From NCBI GenBank assembly GCA_035456405.1, contig DATIDG010000094.1, positions 1 through 64,000 of the forward strand: a DNA stretch of 64,000 nucleotides, read 5' to 3'. Below, one piece after another: positions 1 to 8,315 of the stretch; the first letter of the stretch is position 1, and each line of letters begins with the position of its first letter. The DNA comes from JAGVSZ01 sp035456405. GTDB taxonomy: Bacteria > Pseudomonadota > Gammaproteobacteria > Burkholderiales > SG8-39. The position numbers and the translations under genes were made by a program. The notes below the pieces were generated by a model. That model was not told the origin of the DNA and searched no databases. It worked only from the letters and a program-made list of their open reading frames with translations.

Positions 1-1482
1 CTGCGTGTCCTCGGCCAGCAGTTCCTGCGCGAGCACCCGGGGCGCGTCGATGCGGAGATCGAGCACGGGCGCGCCACCGACACTGCCGCGATGTTCTACA
101 CGTCGGGTACGACGGGCAGCGCGAAGGGGGTCGTGCTCGGCTACGACAACCTGATCGCCGCCGGCCGTGCTGGTGCCGACATGGAATCGCTGACGGCCAA
201 GGAAGAGGTGCTGGCGTACCTGCCGATGGCGTGGATCGGGCAGAACATCTTCTCGTACACGCAATGGCTCGTGTGCGGTTTCACGGTCAACTGTCCGGAA
301 TCGGAGGCAACCGTCATCGCCGACATGCGGGAAATCGGCCCGACCTATTACTTCGCGCCGCCGCGGGTGCTGGAAGCGCTGCTCACCCAGGTCTCGATCC
401 GCATCCAGGACCTGTGGTGGGGCGGCCGCAGGGCCTACGCGTTCTTCATGAACCTCGCGCGGCGCGTCGGCGGGAAAATCCTCGACGGCCAGGCAGTGTC
501 GCTCAAGGACCGGCTGCTGTACACGCTCGGCAACGTGTTCCTCTACGGGCCGCTGCGCAATGTGCTCGGGATGAGCCGCGTGAAGGTCGCCTACACGGCA
601 GGCGAAGCGATCGGGCCGGACCTCTTCGTGTTTTTCCGTTCGATCGGCGTCAACCTGAAGCAGCTCTACGGATCGACCGAGACCGCCGTGTTCGTGTGCG
701 TCCAGCCGAACGGGCAGGTCAAGGCCGACACGGTCGGCCCGCCCGTGAAGGGTGTCGAGGTAAAGGTCGCCGACAGCGGCGAGATCCTGATCCGCAGCCC
801 GGGCCTGTTCCTCGAATACCACAAGAACCCCGAGGCGACCGCCGAGGCAAAGGACGCCGAGGGCTGGTTCCACACCGGCGATGCGGGCTACTTCGACCCC
901 GACCGCCACCTCAAGATCATCGATCGCGCCAAGGACGTCGGGCGGCTCGCCGACGGCACCCTCTTCGCCCCGAAATACCTGGAGAACAAGCTCAAGTTCT
1001 TCCCCTACATCAAGGAGGCGGTGTGCTTCGGCCACCAGCGCGACATGGTGTGCGCCTTCGTCAACATCGACTTCGAGGCGGTCGGCAACTGGGCCGAGCG
1101 GCGCAACCTCGCCTATTCCGGCTATGGCGACCTCGCCGCGCAGCAACCGGTGTACGACCTGGTCCGCGAGTGCGTGGAGAAGGTCAACGCGGATCTCGCC
1201 GTCGACCCGGCGCTCGGTGGCTCGCAGATCCATCGCTTTCTCATCCTGCACAAAGAGCTCGACCCGGACGACGGCGAGATCACGCGCACGCGCAAGGTGC
1301 GGCGCGGCTTCATCGCCGACAAGTACGCCCCGCTCGTGGCCGCGCTCTACGGCGGCAAGCGCGATTGCTTCATCGAGACGCAGGTGCGCTTCGAGGACGG
1401 CCGGGCCGGCTCGATCAGCGCGACCCTGAAAATCGCCGACGCGAAGACCTACCCGGTCGAGGCGGCGAAGAAGGCGGCCTGA
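1..1482 (+). CDS. Long-chain acyl-CoA synthetase (AMP-binding), 5' end outside window
   Basis: ATP-dependent activation of a carboxylic acid to its acyl-CoA by a cytoplasmic ANL-superfamily enzyme. The frame is open from base 1, and residues just before the first in-window ATG (91) already belong to the domain, so the true start lies upstream. Visible motifs are the phosphate loop FYTSGTTGSAKG, the YGSTETA motif, the hinge region WFHTGDAGYFDPD and a C-terminal TRTRKVRR segment carrying the likely catalytic lysine. LivG starts 10 bases after the stop, so the gene sits at the head of or within a Liv transport operon and probably activates the imported substrate. Chain length of the substrate cannot be read from sequence. 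Confidence 0.9.
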   Translation: MRVLGQQFLREHPGRVDAEIEHGRATDTAAMFYTSGTTGSAKGVVLGYDNLIAAGRAGADMESLTAKEEVLAYLPMAWIGQNIFSYTQWLVCGFTVNCPESEATVIADMREIGPTYYFAPPRVLEALLTQVSIRIQDLWWGGRRAYAFFMNLARRVGGKILDGQAVSLKDRLLYTLGNVFLYGPLRNVLGMSRVKVAYTAGEAIGPDLFVFFRSIGVNLKQLYGSTETAVFVCVQPNGQVKADTVGPPVKGVEVKVADSGEILIRSPGLFLEYHKNPEATAEAKDAEGWFHTGDAGYFDPDRHLKIIDRAKDVGRLADGTLFAPKYLENKLKFFPYIKEAVCFGHQRDMVCAFVNIDFEAVGNWAERRNLAYSGYGDLAAQQPVYDLVRECVEKVNADLAVDPALGGSQIHRFLILHKELDPDDGEITRTRKVRRGFIADKYAPLVAALYGGKRDCFIETQVRFEDGRAGSISATLKIADAKTYPVEAAKKAA

Positions 1483-1492
1483 GGCAGTCCGG

Positions 1493-2281
1493 ATGCAGCA
1501 CGCGCGCAAGATCGGCGAGCCGATCCTGAGCGTCGAGGGCGTCTCGCTCTCGTTCGGTGGCGTGCGCGCGCTGCAGGAGGTCTCGTTCGACGTCCGCGAG
1601 CACGAGATCCGCGCGATCATCGGCCCGAACGGGGCGGGCAAGAGCTCGATGCTCAACGTGATCAACGGCGTGTACCACCCGCAGGAAGGCAAGATCACAT
1701 ACGCGGGCAAGGTGCGCCAGCACGTCGACCCGCACGAGGCCGCCGCGCGCGGCATCGCCCGCACCTTCCAGAGCCTCGCGCTCTTCAAGGGCATGAGCGT
1801 GCTCGACAACATCATGACCGGGCGCAACCTAAAGATGCGCTCGAACCTGCTCTTTCAGGCGCTGCGCCTCGGCCCGGCGCTAAAGGAGGAGATCGAGCAC
1901 CGCGCGGCGGTCGAGCGGATCATCGACTTCCTCGAGATCCAGCCCTACCGCAAGACCCCGGTGGGCCGGCTTCCCTACGGATTGCAGAAGCGCGTCGACC
2001 TCGCTCGGGCGCTCGCGCTGGAGCCGCGCGTGCTGCTGCTCGACGAGCCGATGGCCGGCATGAACCTCGAGGAAAAGCAGGACATGTGCCGCTTCATCCT
2101 CGACGTGAACGACCAGTTCGGCACCACGATCGTGCTGATCGAGCACGACATGGGCGTGGTGATGGACATCTCCGACCGCGTGGTCGTGCTCGACTACGGG
2201 CGCAAGATCGCCGACGGCACGCCCGACGAGGTGCGCAACAACCAGGCGGTGATCGACGCCTATCTCGGGGTCGCCCACTGA
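1493..2281 (+). CDS. livG: Branched-chain amino acid-type ABC transporter ATPase LivG
   Basis: Cytoplasmic ATPase subunit of a HAAT-family importer, 262 aa. Walker A is GPNGAGKSS, Walker B is LLLDEP, and the H-loop is in IEHDMG. In place of the usual LSGGQ signature it carries LPYGLQKRVDLARAL, the variant typical of LivG proteins in these CoA-ligase-linked cassettes. The ATG lies 10 bases after the acyl-CoA synthetase stop, and the stop is followed one base later by the livH ATG, so translation is probably coupled. The C-terminal GTPDEVRNNQAVIDAYLG tail is also LivG-typical. The substrate may be an amino acid or an aromatic or short organic acid. Confidence 0.93.
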   Translation: MQHARKIGEPILSVEGVSLSFGGVRALQEVSFDVREHEIRAIIGPNGAGKSSMLNVINGVYHPQEGKITYAGKVRQHVDPHEAAARGIARTFQSLALFKGMSVLDNIMTGRNLKMRSNLLFQALRLGPALKEEIEHRAAVERIIDFLEIQPYRKTPVGRLPYGLQKRVDLARALALEPRVLLLDEPMAGMNLEEKQDMCRFILDVNDQFGTTIVLIEHDMGVVMDISDRVVVLDYGRKIADGTPDEVRNNQAVIDAYLGVAH

Positions 2282-2282
2282 C

Positions 2283-3293
2283 ATGAACAAGCTGATGCGG
2301 AACTGGCCGGTCATCGCCCTCGGCGTGCTGCTCGCAGCGGGCCTCGTCGCGCCGCTCGCAACCGGGGCCTCTCCGGCCGGTTTCTACGTCGAGGTGCTCC
2401 TCGGCGGGCTGATGACCGGGGTGCTGTACTCGCTCGTTGCGCTCGGCTTCGTGCTCATTTTCAAAGCCTCTGGCGTGTTCAACTTCGCACAGGGCGCGAT
2501 GGTGCTGTTCGCCGCGCTCGCGGTCGCGCGGATGGCGGAGGTCATGCCGTGGTGGCTCGCGGCGCTGCTCGCGATCGGAATCATGGTGGTCCTCGCGTGG
2601 GTGATCGAGCGCGTAGTACTGCGTCCCCTGGTGAACCAGGAGGCCATCGCGCTGCTGATGGCGACCCTCGGCGTCACGTATTTCCTCGACGGTTTCGGCC
2701 AAACCGTGTGGGGCAGCGACATCTACGAGATCAACCTCGGGATCGCGAAAGAGCCGGTGATGGTGCTCGACGGGATTTTCCAGGGCGGCATCCTCGTCAA
2801 CAAGGAAGACGTCGTCGCCGCGGTCGCCGCTGCGGCGCTGGTGGCGGCGCTCGCGCTCTTCTTCCAGAAGACGCCGACCGGGCGCGCGCTGCGCGCGGTC
2901 GCGGACGACCACCAGGCCGCGCAGTCGATCGGGATCCCGCTCAACCGGATCTGGGTGATCGTGTGGTCGGTGGCGGGGGTGGTGGCGCTCGTTGCGGGCG
3001 TGATCTGGGGCTCCAAGCTCGGCGTGCAGTTCTCGATCTCGCAGGTCGCGCTGAAGGCGCTGCCGGTAGTGATCCTAGGCGGCTTCACCTCGGTGCCCGG
3101 CGCCATAATCGGCGGGCTGATCATCGGCGTCGGGGAGAAGATGGCCGAGGTATTCCTCGGCCCGGTGCTCGTGAAGGCGTTCGACCTCGCCGGCGGCGGC
3201 ATCGAGAACTGGTTCGCGTACATGCTCGCGCTGCTCTTCCTGCTCGTCCGGCCCGAGGGGCTGTTCGGCGAGAAGCACATCGACCGGGTCTAG
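2283..3293 (+). CDS. livH: Branched-chain amino acid-type ABC transporter permease LivH
   Basis: Inner-membrane permease of the importer, 336 aa and hydrophobic along almost its whole length with eight or more predicted membrane segments. The N-terminal segment GVLYSLVALGFVLIFKASG followed by FNFAQGAM is the hallmark of LivH, and the cytoplasmic coupling region reads RALRAVADD. It ends RPEGLFGEKHIDRV, the usual LivH end. The start codon is one base beyond the livG stop and the next permease starts 7 bases after this stop. It should pair with the LivM-type permease immediately downstream. Confidence 0.93.
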   Translation: MNKLMRNWPVIALGVLLAAGLVAPLATGASPAGFYVEVLLGGLMTGVLYSLVALGFVLIFKASGVFNFAQGAMVLFAALAVARMAEVMPWWLAALLAIGIMVVLAWVIERVVLRPLVNQEAIALLMATLGVTYFLDGFGQTVWGSDIYEINLGIAKEPVMVLDGIFQGGILVNKEDVVAAVAAAALVAALALFFQKTPTGRALRAVADDHQAAQSIGIPLNRIWVIVWSVAGVVALVAGVIWGSKLGVQFSISQVALKALPVVILGGFTSVPGAIIGGLIIGVGEKMAEVFLGPVLVKAFDLAGGGIENWFAYMLALLFLLVRPEGLFGEKHIDRV

Positions 3294-3300
3294 GGGCCAG

Positions 3301-4365
3301 ATGCTCTACCGCGAAAACGGCCAGTTCAAGACGAGCTACGTCGCCGATCAGCAGATGCTGCCGATCCGGCAGGATCAAGTGTTCATGATCGCGCTCGTGG
3401 TGATCGCCTTCGCGGTGGTCCCGTTCGTCGCTAGCGACTACCTGATCCGCGCGATCCTGGTGCCGTTCCTGATTCTCTCGTTGGCGGCCCTCGGCTTGAA
3501 TCTTCTCACCGGCTACTGCGGCCAGGTCTCGATCGGCCACGGCGCGTTCATGGCGGTGGGCGCGTACGCGGCCTACAACATCGCGACTCGGCTGCCGGAT
3601 CTCAACATCCTGATCGTGCTCGTGCTCGCCGGGCTTGCGGCGGCGCTGGTCGGAATGCTCTTCGGGATCCCCAGCCTCCGGATCAAGGGCCTGTACCTGG
3701 CCGTCGCCACGCTCGCGGCCCAGTTCTTCTTCGACTGGGTGTTCGCGCGGGTCAAGTGGTTCACCAACTACTCGCCCTCGGGGTCGGTGTCGGTGCCGGA
3801 CATCGCCTTGTTCGGGCTGGTGCTCAACACGCCGCAAGAGAAGTATCTCTTTGTTCTGGCGATCGTCGCGCTGTTCGCGCTAGTGGCGAAGAATCTGGTG
3901 CGCGGTCACGTCGGCCGATCGTGGATGGCGATCCGCGACATGGACGTGGCCGCGGAAGTCATCGGCATCCGGCCGATGGCGGCGAAGCTCTCCGCGTTCG
4001 CGATCAGCTCGTTCTACGTCGGCGTCGCGGGCGCGCTGTGGGGGTTCATCCACCTCGGCTCGTGGGAACCGCTCGCATTCAGCATCAATCTGTCGCTCAA
4101 CCTGCTGTTCATGATCATCATCGGCGGGCTGGGCTCGATCCTCGGCAGCTTCTTCGGCGCCGCGTTCATCATCGTCCTGCCGATCGTGCTCAACCAGCTG
4201 CCGGCGGCTCTCGGGATCCCGATCTCCACCGCAATGGTGTCGCACCTCGAGTTCATGATCTTCGGGGCGCTGATCGTGTTCTTCCTGATCGTCGAGCCGC
4301 ATGGGCTGGCCCGGCTGTGGGCGATCGGCAAGGAGAAACTGCGGCTCTGGCCGTTTCCCCACTAA
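3301..4365 (+). CDS. livM: Branched-chain amino acid-type ABC transporter permease LivM
   Basis: Second inner-membrane permease, 354 aa, with a soluble N-terminal stretch of about 20 residues and then multiple hydrophobic segments. The motif ALGLNLLTGYCGQVSIGHG identifies LivM, and the coupling helix region contains RSWMAIRDMDVAAEVIGI. A weak ribosome-binding site (AGGGG) precedes the ATG. The stop is followed by 132 bases with two hairpins before the binding-protein gene, so the two may differ in expression level. Family assignment is firm; substrate unknown. Confidence 0.93.
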   Translation: MLYRENGQFKTSYVADQQMLPIRQDQVFMIALVVIAFAVVPFVASDYLIRAILVPFLILSLAALGLNLLTGYCGQVSIGHGAFMAVGAYAAYNIATRLPDLNILIVLVLAGLAAALVGMLFGIPSLRIKGLYLAVATLAAQFFFDWVFARVKWFTNYSPSGSVSVPDIALFGLVLNTPQEKYLFVLAIVALFALVAKNLVRGHVGRSWMAIRDMDVAAEVIGIRPMAAKLSAFAISSFYVGVAGALWGFIHLGSWEPLAFSINLSLNLLFMIIIGGLGSILGSFFGAAFIIVLPIVLNQLPAALGIPISTAMVSHLEFMIFGALIVFFLIVEPHGLARLWAIGKEKLRLWPFPH

Positions 4366-4407
4366 CCGGGGAATGCGAGTCCGCCGGGGGTGTTTCGCGT
4401 ATATTGT

Positions 4408-4432
4408 GGAACTTCCGTACCCCGGGAGTTCC
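4408..4432 (+). other. Stem-loop 1 between livM and the binding-protein gene
   Basis: GGAACTTCCG pairs with CGGGAGTTCC (one G-U) around a 5-base loop, giving a 10-bp stem. A TATATT box (4400-4405) lies just upstream but has no recognisable -35 element. The stem-loop could protect an mRNA end or attenuate read-through; no T-run follows, only an A-rich AAAGAAAA. Confidence 0.55.
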
Positions 4433-4442
4433 AAAGAAAACC

Positions 4443-4462
4443 GGGGCGGGCAGGCCCGCCCC
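4443..4462 (+). other. Stem-loop 2 in the leader of the binding-protein gene
   Basis: Perfect 9-bp GC-only stem GGGGCGGGC / GCCCGCCCC with a 2-base core (in practice an 8-bp stem with a 4-base loop), ending 29 bases before the Shine-Dalgarno. There is no U-tract, so it is unlikely to be a full intrinsic terminator; a processing or stability element is more likely. Confidence 0.5.
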
Positions 4463-4500
4463 TGACCAATGGGCAGGTGACTTAACCTGAGGAGGCAATG

Positions 4501-5814
4501 ATGTTAATGAGAGTGATGACCGCGGCCGCGGTGGCGCTGAGCGTCAGCTCGGCGGCGTATGCGCAGGCCAAGGAGCAGTTCTTCCCGCTGCTGGTGTATC
4601 GGACCGGAGCGTATGCGCCCAACGGCGTGCCGTTCGCGAACGGCTTCCAGGACTACCTGAAGCTGATCAACGCGCGCGACGGCGGCGTCAACGGGGTGAA
4701 GCTGACCTGGGAGGAGTGCGAATTCGGCTACGCCACCGACCGGGGCGTGGAGTGCTACGAGCGGCTGAAGGGCAAGGGCCCGACGGGCGCAACTCTGGTG
4801 CACCCGCTCTCGACCGGGGTCACCTTCGCGCTGACCGAGAAGGCGCCGGCCGACAAGATTCCGATCGTGAGTGCAGGCTACGGGCGAGCCGATTCGGCGG
4901 ACGGCACCGTGTTCAAGTGGAACTTCCCGCTGCTCGGCACCTACTGGTCGGCGGCCGACATCCTCGTGCAGCACGTCGGCAAGAAGGAAGGCGGGGTCGA
5001 CAAGCTGAAGGGCAAGAAGATCGCGCTCGTCTACCACGACTCGCCCTACGGCAAGGAGCCGATCCCGCTGCTCACCGAGCGCTCCAAGCTCCACGGGTTC
5101 GAGCTCATGTTGCTGCCGGTGACCCACCCGGGCGTCGAGCAGAAGGCGACTTGGCTGCAGATCCGCCAGAACCGTCCGGACTACGTCTTCCTGTGGGGCT
5201 GGGGCGTCATGAACTCGACGGCGATCAAGGAAGCGGTCGCCACCGGCTACCCGCGCGACAAGATGTATGGCGTGTGGTGGTCGGGGGCCGAGCCGGACGT
5301 GAGGCCCGCGGGTGACGGTGCGAAGGGCTACCATGCGCTCGCGCTGCAACATTCGGCCGGGCGCGGACAGGTCCAGGAGCAGGTCCTCAAACTGCTGCAT
5401 GACAAGGGCCAGGGCACGGGCCCGAAGGAGGAGGTCGGCGAGGTCCTGTACAACCGCGGCCTTGTGTCGGCGATGGTGAGCGTCGAGGCGGTGCGCAAGG
5501 CGCAGGAGCGCTTCGGCAAGAAGTCGCTGCGCGGCGAAGAAGTGCGTTGGGGCCTCGAGAACCTTTACGTCGACGACGCCGCGATCAAGAAGCTCGGCTT
5601 CGCGGGCATCATGCAGCCGATGCAGACCACCTGCAAGGACCATGAAGGCGTGCGCCGCGCGCGCATCCACACCTGGGACGGCACGAAGTGGGTGCTGAAC
5701 CCCGAGTGGTACGAAGCCGACGACACGATCATCAAGCCGCTAGTGAACAGCACCGCCAAGCGCTACGCGGCCGAGAAGAAGATCGAGATCCGCGACTGCG
5801 CGAAGGACTCGTGA
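4501..5814 (+). CDS. Periplasmic substrate-binding protein of Liv-type ABC transporter
   Basis: Peripla_BP_6-type binding protein of about 437 aa that delivers substrate to the livH/livM permeases. A cleavable signal peptide is visible: a short MRV-containing N-region, hydrophobic AAAVALSVSSAA and a probable AYA-QA cleavage site. Three ATGs (4498, 4501, 4507) lie close together. The strong GGAGG at 4491-4495 is too close to 4498, so 4501 is preferred and 4507 is possible. Two hairpins lie upstream and an intrinsic terminator downstream. At about 437 aa it is longer than LivK, as in the homologues that accompany acyl-CoA ligases. The substrate is not deducible. Confidence 0.9.
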   Translation: MLMRVMTAAAVALSVSSAAYAQAKEQFFPLLVYRTGAYAPNGVPFANGFQDYLKLINARDGGVNGVKLTWEECEFGYATDRGVECYERLKGKGPTGATLVHPLSTGVTFALTEKAPADKIPIVSAGYGRADSADGTVFKWNFPLLGTYWSAADILVQHVGKKEGGVDKLKGKKIALVYHDSPYGKEPIPLLTERSKLHGFELMLLPVTHPGVEQKATWLQIRQNRPDYVFLWGWGVMNSTAIKEAVATGYPRDKMYGVWWSGAEPDVRPAGDGAKGYHALALQHSAGRGQVQEQVLKLLHDKGQGTGPKEEVGEVLYNRGLVSAMVSVEAVRKAQERFGKKSLRGEEVRWGLENLYVDDAAIKKLGFAGIMQPMQTTCKDHEGVRRARIHTWDGTKWVLNPEWYEADDTIIKPLVNSTAKRYAAEKKIEIRDCAKDS

Positions 5815-5826
5815 TCTGACCGGGAT

Positions 5827-5846
5827 GCGCCGGCGCAAGCCGGCGC
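5827..5846 (+). other. GNRA-capped hairpin after the binding-protein gene
   Basis: Perfect 8-bp stem GCGCCGGC / GCCGGCGC closed by a GCAA (GNRA) tetraloop, 12 bases after the stop codon. Stable hairpins of this kind often protect the 3' end of highly expressed binding-protein messages. It precedes a separate terminator. Confidence 0.55.
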
Positions 5847-5862
5847 GCGCAACAGACAGTTC

Positions 5863-5893
5863 GTGCGGGCGCTCCGGCGCCCGCACCCTTTTT
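5863..5893 (+). terminator. Intrinsic terminator between binding-protein gene and livF
   Basis: Perfect 10-bp stem GTGCGGGCGC / GCGCCCGCAC with a 4-base TCCG loop, then CC and TTTTT at 5889-5893. This is the best intrinsic terminator in the window. It lies inside the cassette, so livF is reached only by partial read-through or from its own promoter. Confidence 0.8.
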
Positions 5894-5909
5894 CGCAGGA
5901 TTGCGAAGC

Positions 5910-6743
5910 ATGTCCGCCGTTCCGAAGCCCTCGACCGCCGAGCAGGCCTACCTCTCGGTGAACAACATCGAGGTCATCTACAACCACGTCATCCTCGTGC
6001 TCAAGGGGGTGTCGCTGAAGGTGGAGAAGGGCCGCATCGTCGCGCTGCTCGGCGCGAACGGCGCCGGCAAGACGACGACCCTGAAGGCGATCTCGAACCT
6101 GCTGCGCGCCGAGCGCGGCGAGGTCACCAAGGGCACGATCGAGTTCGACGGCAAGCGCGTCGACGCGCTCACCCCGGGGGACCTCGTGAAGCTGGGCGTG
6201 TGCCAGGTGATGGAGGGCCGCCACTGCTTCCAGCACCTCACCGTCGAGGAGAACCTGCTCACCGGTGCCTACACCCGAGGCGTCAACCGCGTCGACGTCA
6301 GGCGCGACCTCGACCTCGTCTACACGTACTTTCCGCGCCTGCGCGAGCGCCGCGACTCGCAGTCCGGCTACACGTCGGGCGGCGAGCAGCAGATGACGGC
6401 GATCGGCCGTGCGTTGATGGCCCACCCGAAGATGATCCTGCTCGATGAGCCGTCGATGGGGCTCGCGCCGCAACTCGTCGAGGAGATCTTCGAGATCGTG
6501 AAGAGCCTCAACAAGAAAGAGGGCGTCTCCTTCCTGCTCGCGGAGCAGAACACCAACATCGCGCTCAGGTACGCCGACTACGGCTACATCCTGGAGAACG
6601 GCCGCGTCGTCATGGACGGCGAGGCCCAGCGGCTGCGCGAGAACGACGACGTGAAGGAGTTCTACCTCGGCGTTTCGACCGGCGGCCGCAAGAGCTTCCG
6701 CGAGACCAAGTTCTACCGGCGGCGGAAGCGCTGGCTGTCCTGA
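5910..6743 (+). CDS. livF: Branched-chain amino acid-type ABC transporter ATPase LivF
   Basis: Second ATPase of the importer, 277 aa from the ATG at 5910; an in-frame TTG at 5901 is less likely. Walker A is GANGAGKTT, the signature is TSGGEQQM, Walker B is ILLDEPSMGLAP and the Q-loop region is VCQVMEGRHCF. The tail ends KFYRRRKRWLS, almost the same as the second LivF of this window (KHYKRRKRWLS), so the two cassettes are paralogous. The gene is separated from the binding-protein gene by a terminator. It is the partner of LivG at 1493-2281. Confidence 0.93.
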   Translation: MSAVPKPSTAEQAYLSVNNIEVIYNHVILVLKGVSLKVEKGRIVALLGANGAGKTTTLKAISNLLRAERGEVTKGTIEFDGKRVDALTPGDLVKLGVCQVMEGRHCFQHLTVEENLLTGAYTRGVNRVDVRRDLDLVYTYFPRLRERRDSQSGYTSGGEQQMTAIGRALMAHPKMILLDEPSMGLAPQLVEEIFEIVKSLNKKEGVSFLLAEQNTNIALRYADYGYILENGRVVMDGEAQRLRENDDVKEFYLGVSTGGRKSFRETKFYRRRKRWLS

Positions 6744-6769
6744 CAGCGGGGAAAGTGAGGAGCAGAGCG

Positions 6770-6814
6770 ATGGTGTCGCGACTCTCCGTTCCCTTCTCCC
6801 CCCTCGCGTCCTGA
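6770..6814 (+). CDS. Possible 14-codon leader minigene coupled to the downstream ligase
   Basis: ATG at 6770 has a good Shine-Dalgarno (GAGGAG, 7-base spacer) and encodes MVSRLSVPFSPLAS. Its TGA is directly followed by the ATG of the PaaK-like ligase (TGAATG), which has no Shine-Dalgarno of its own. The arrangement suggests that ribosomes terminate and restart, but there is no protein-level evidence. It could also be chance. Confidence 0.35.
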   Translation: MVSRLSVPFSPLAS

Positions 6815-8065
6815 ATGGCCGAGAACTACGACAGCCTCGAAACCCGTGACCCGGAGGCCAGGGAGCAGGACCTGCTCGCGCGGCTTCCCGGACAGATCGC
6901 GCACGCGAAGGCGAACGCCCCGGGGTTCGCGCGCATCCTGAAGGACGCGGACCCGCGCGAGATCGCCTCGCGGCGCGCGCTCGCCGGGCTCCCCGTCACG
7001 CGCAAAGCCGACCTCAAGGCGCTGCAGGCCGAGATCCGCCCGCTCGGCGGGCTCAACGCGACCCCGGTCGAGAGGCTCGCCAAGCTCTTCTCTTCGCCCG
7101 GGCCGATCTACGAGCCGGAGGGCTACGGCAAGGACTGGTGGCGCACCGGCCGCGCGCTGCACGCGGCCGGCTTTCGCCCGGGCGACATTGTCGCCAACAC
7201 GTTCGCCTACCATTTCACGCCCGCCGGCTCGATGCTCGAGACGGGCGCGCTCGCGTGCGGGTGCGCCGTCGTGCCCACCGGCGTCGGGCAGACCGAGATG
7301 CAGGTCGCGACGATCGCCGACCTGCGGATCAGCGCCTACATCGGCACGCCGTCGTTCCTCAAGCTGATCGTCGAGAAGGCCGATGAGCAGAAGGCCGACA
7401 TCTCCTGCCTGACCAAGGCGATGGTCGGCGGCGAGTACGTGCCGCCGGCGCTGCGCGCGGCGATGGCCGAGCGGGGCTTGAGCGTCATGCAGTGCTATGC
7501 GACCGCCGACCTGGGGCTCCTGTCGTACGAGTCGCGTGGGCCCGACGGCAAGGTGTGCGAGGGCATGATCGTCGACGAGGGGATCCTCCTCGAGATCGTG
7601 CGGCCCGGCACGGGCGATCCCGTGGCCGATGGTGAGGTCGGCGAGGTCGTCGTGACCAGCTTCAACCCGGACTACCCGTTGATCCGATTCGCGACTGGCG
7701 ATCTCTCTGCCGTCCTCGCGGGCCGTAGCCCCTGCGGCCGCACCAACGTGCGCATCAAGGGCTGGATGGGCCGCGCCGACCAGACGACCAAGGTGAAAGG
7801 CATGTTCGTACACCCCTCGCAGGTCGCGGAGGTGGTGAAACGCCATCCCGAGGTGAAGCGCGCGCGCCTGATCGTGGACACCGCCGACGGCCAGGACCGC
7901 ATGACGCTTCACTGCGAAGTGGAGGGCGCACCTGCCGGGCTCGCCGAGAGGATCGTGGCCGCGATCCGCGACGTCACCAAGCTGCGCGGCGAGGTGGTGC
8001 TGCGTAAGCCCGACGAGCTGCCGAACGACGGCAGGGTCATCGAGGACGCCCGGAAGTACGATTAG
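6815..8065 (+). CDS. PaaK-like CoA ligase (AMP-binding) with altered P-loop
   Basis: 416-aa member of the phenylacetate-CoA ligase branch of AMP-forming ligases. Support comes from the YATADLGLLSYES region, GEVGEVVVTSFNPDYPLIRF, TGDLS and the C-terminal RIKGWMGRADQTTKVKGMFV, where PaaK-type enzymes have their hinge and CoA-site residues. The usual Ser/Thr/Gly-rich phosphate loop (SSGTTG) is replaced by SSPGPIYEPEG at about residues 88-98, so ATP handling may differ. It sits at the end of the Liv cassette and probably acts on a transported aromatic or branched acid. The ATG follows the TGA of a possible leader minigene. Confidence 0.82.
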   Translation: MAENYDSLETRDPEAREQDLLARLPGQIAHAKANAPGFARILKDADPREIASRRALAGLPVTRKADLKALQAEIRPLGGLNATPVERLAKLFSSPGPIYEPEGYGKDWWRTGRALHAAGFRPGDIVANTFAYHFTPAGSMLETGALACGCAVVPTGVGQTEMQVATIADLRISAYIGTPSFLKLIVEKADEQKADISCLTKAMVGGEYVPPALRAAMAERGLSVMQCYATADLGLLSYESRGPDGKVCEGMIVDEGILLEIVRPGTGDPVADGEVGEVVVTSFNPDYPLIRFATGDLSAVLAGRSPCGRTNVRIKGWMGRADQTTKVKGMFVHPSQVAEVVKRHPEVKRARLIVDTADGQDRMTLHCEVEGAPAGLAERIVAAIRDVTKLRGEVVLRKPDELPNDGRVIEDARKYD

Positions 8066-8127
8066 CGGGGCGATGCAGGATCGCCGACGCCGGTATGCTT
8101 CAGCCCATCAGAAGGGGAGGCCGTCCG

Positions 8128-8295
8128 ATGATCTCGCTGCCGATCGCGCTGCCATTCGTCGTGCTCGTCCTCGCGGCGCTCACTGCCGTGCTCGGCCTGC
8201 GCCGGACGTCGGTCCTGGTCTGGCTGGCGGCGATGGCCCTCATGGTCTACTCGTTCGCGGGCCACGTGACCGACCCGCTCAAGATCGCGCTCTAG
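8128..8295 (+). CDS. Small membrane protein (DUF5993-like), partner of DsbB
   Basis: 55-aa protein with two hydrophobic helices (LPFVVLVLAALTAVLGL and VLVWLAAMALMVYSF) and a C-terminal HVTDPLKIAL. This layout matches the DUF5993 small proteins found next to DsbB-like genes. ATG 8128 is chosen because GGGGAGG ends 7 bases upstream; a longer in-frame start at 8095 lacks such a site. The dsbB-like ATG lies 20 bases downstream. Function is unknown; a structural helper in disulfide formation is an inference from neighbourhood only. Confidence 0.7.
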   Translation: MISLPIALPFVVLVLAALTAVLGLRRTSVLVWLAAMALMVYSFAGHVTDPLKIAL

Positions 8296-8315
8296 AAGCT
8301 ATCTCACAAACCGGC

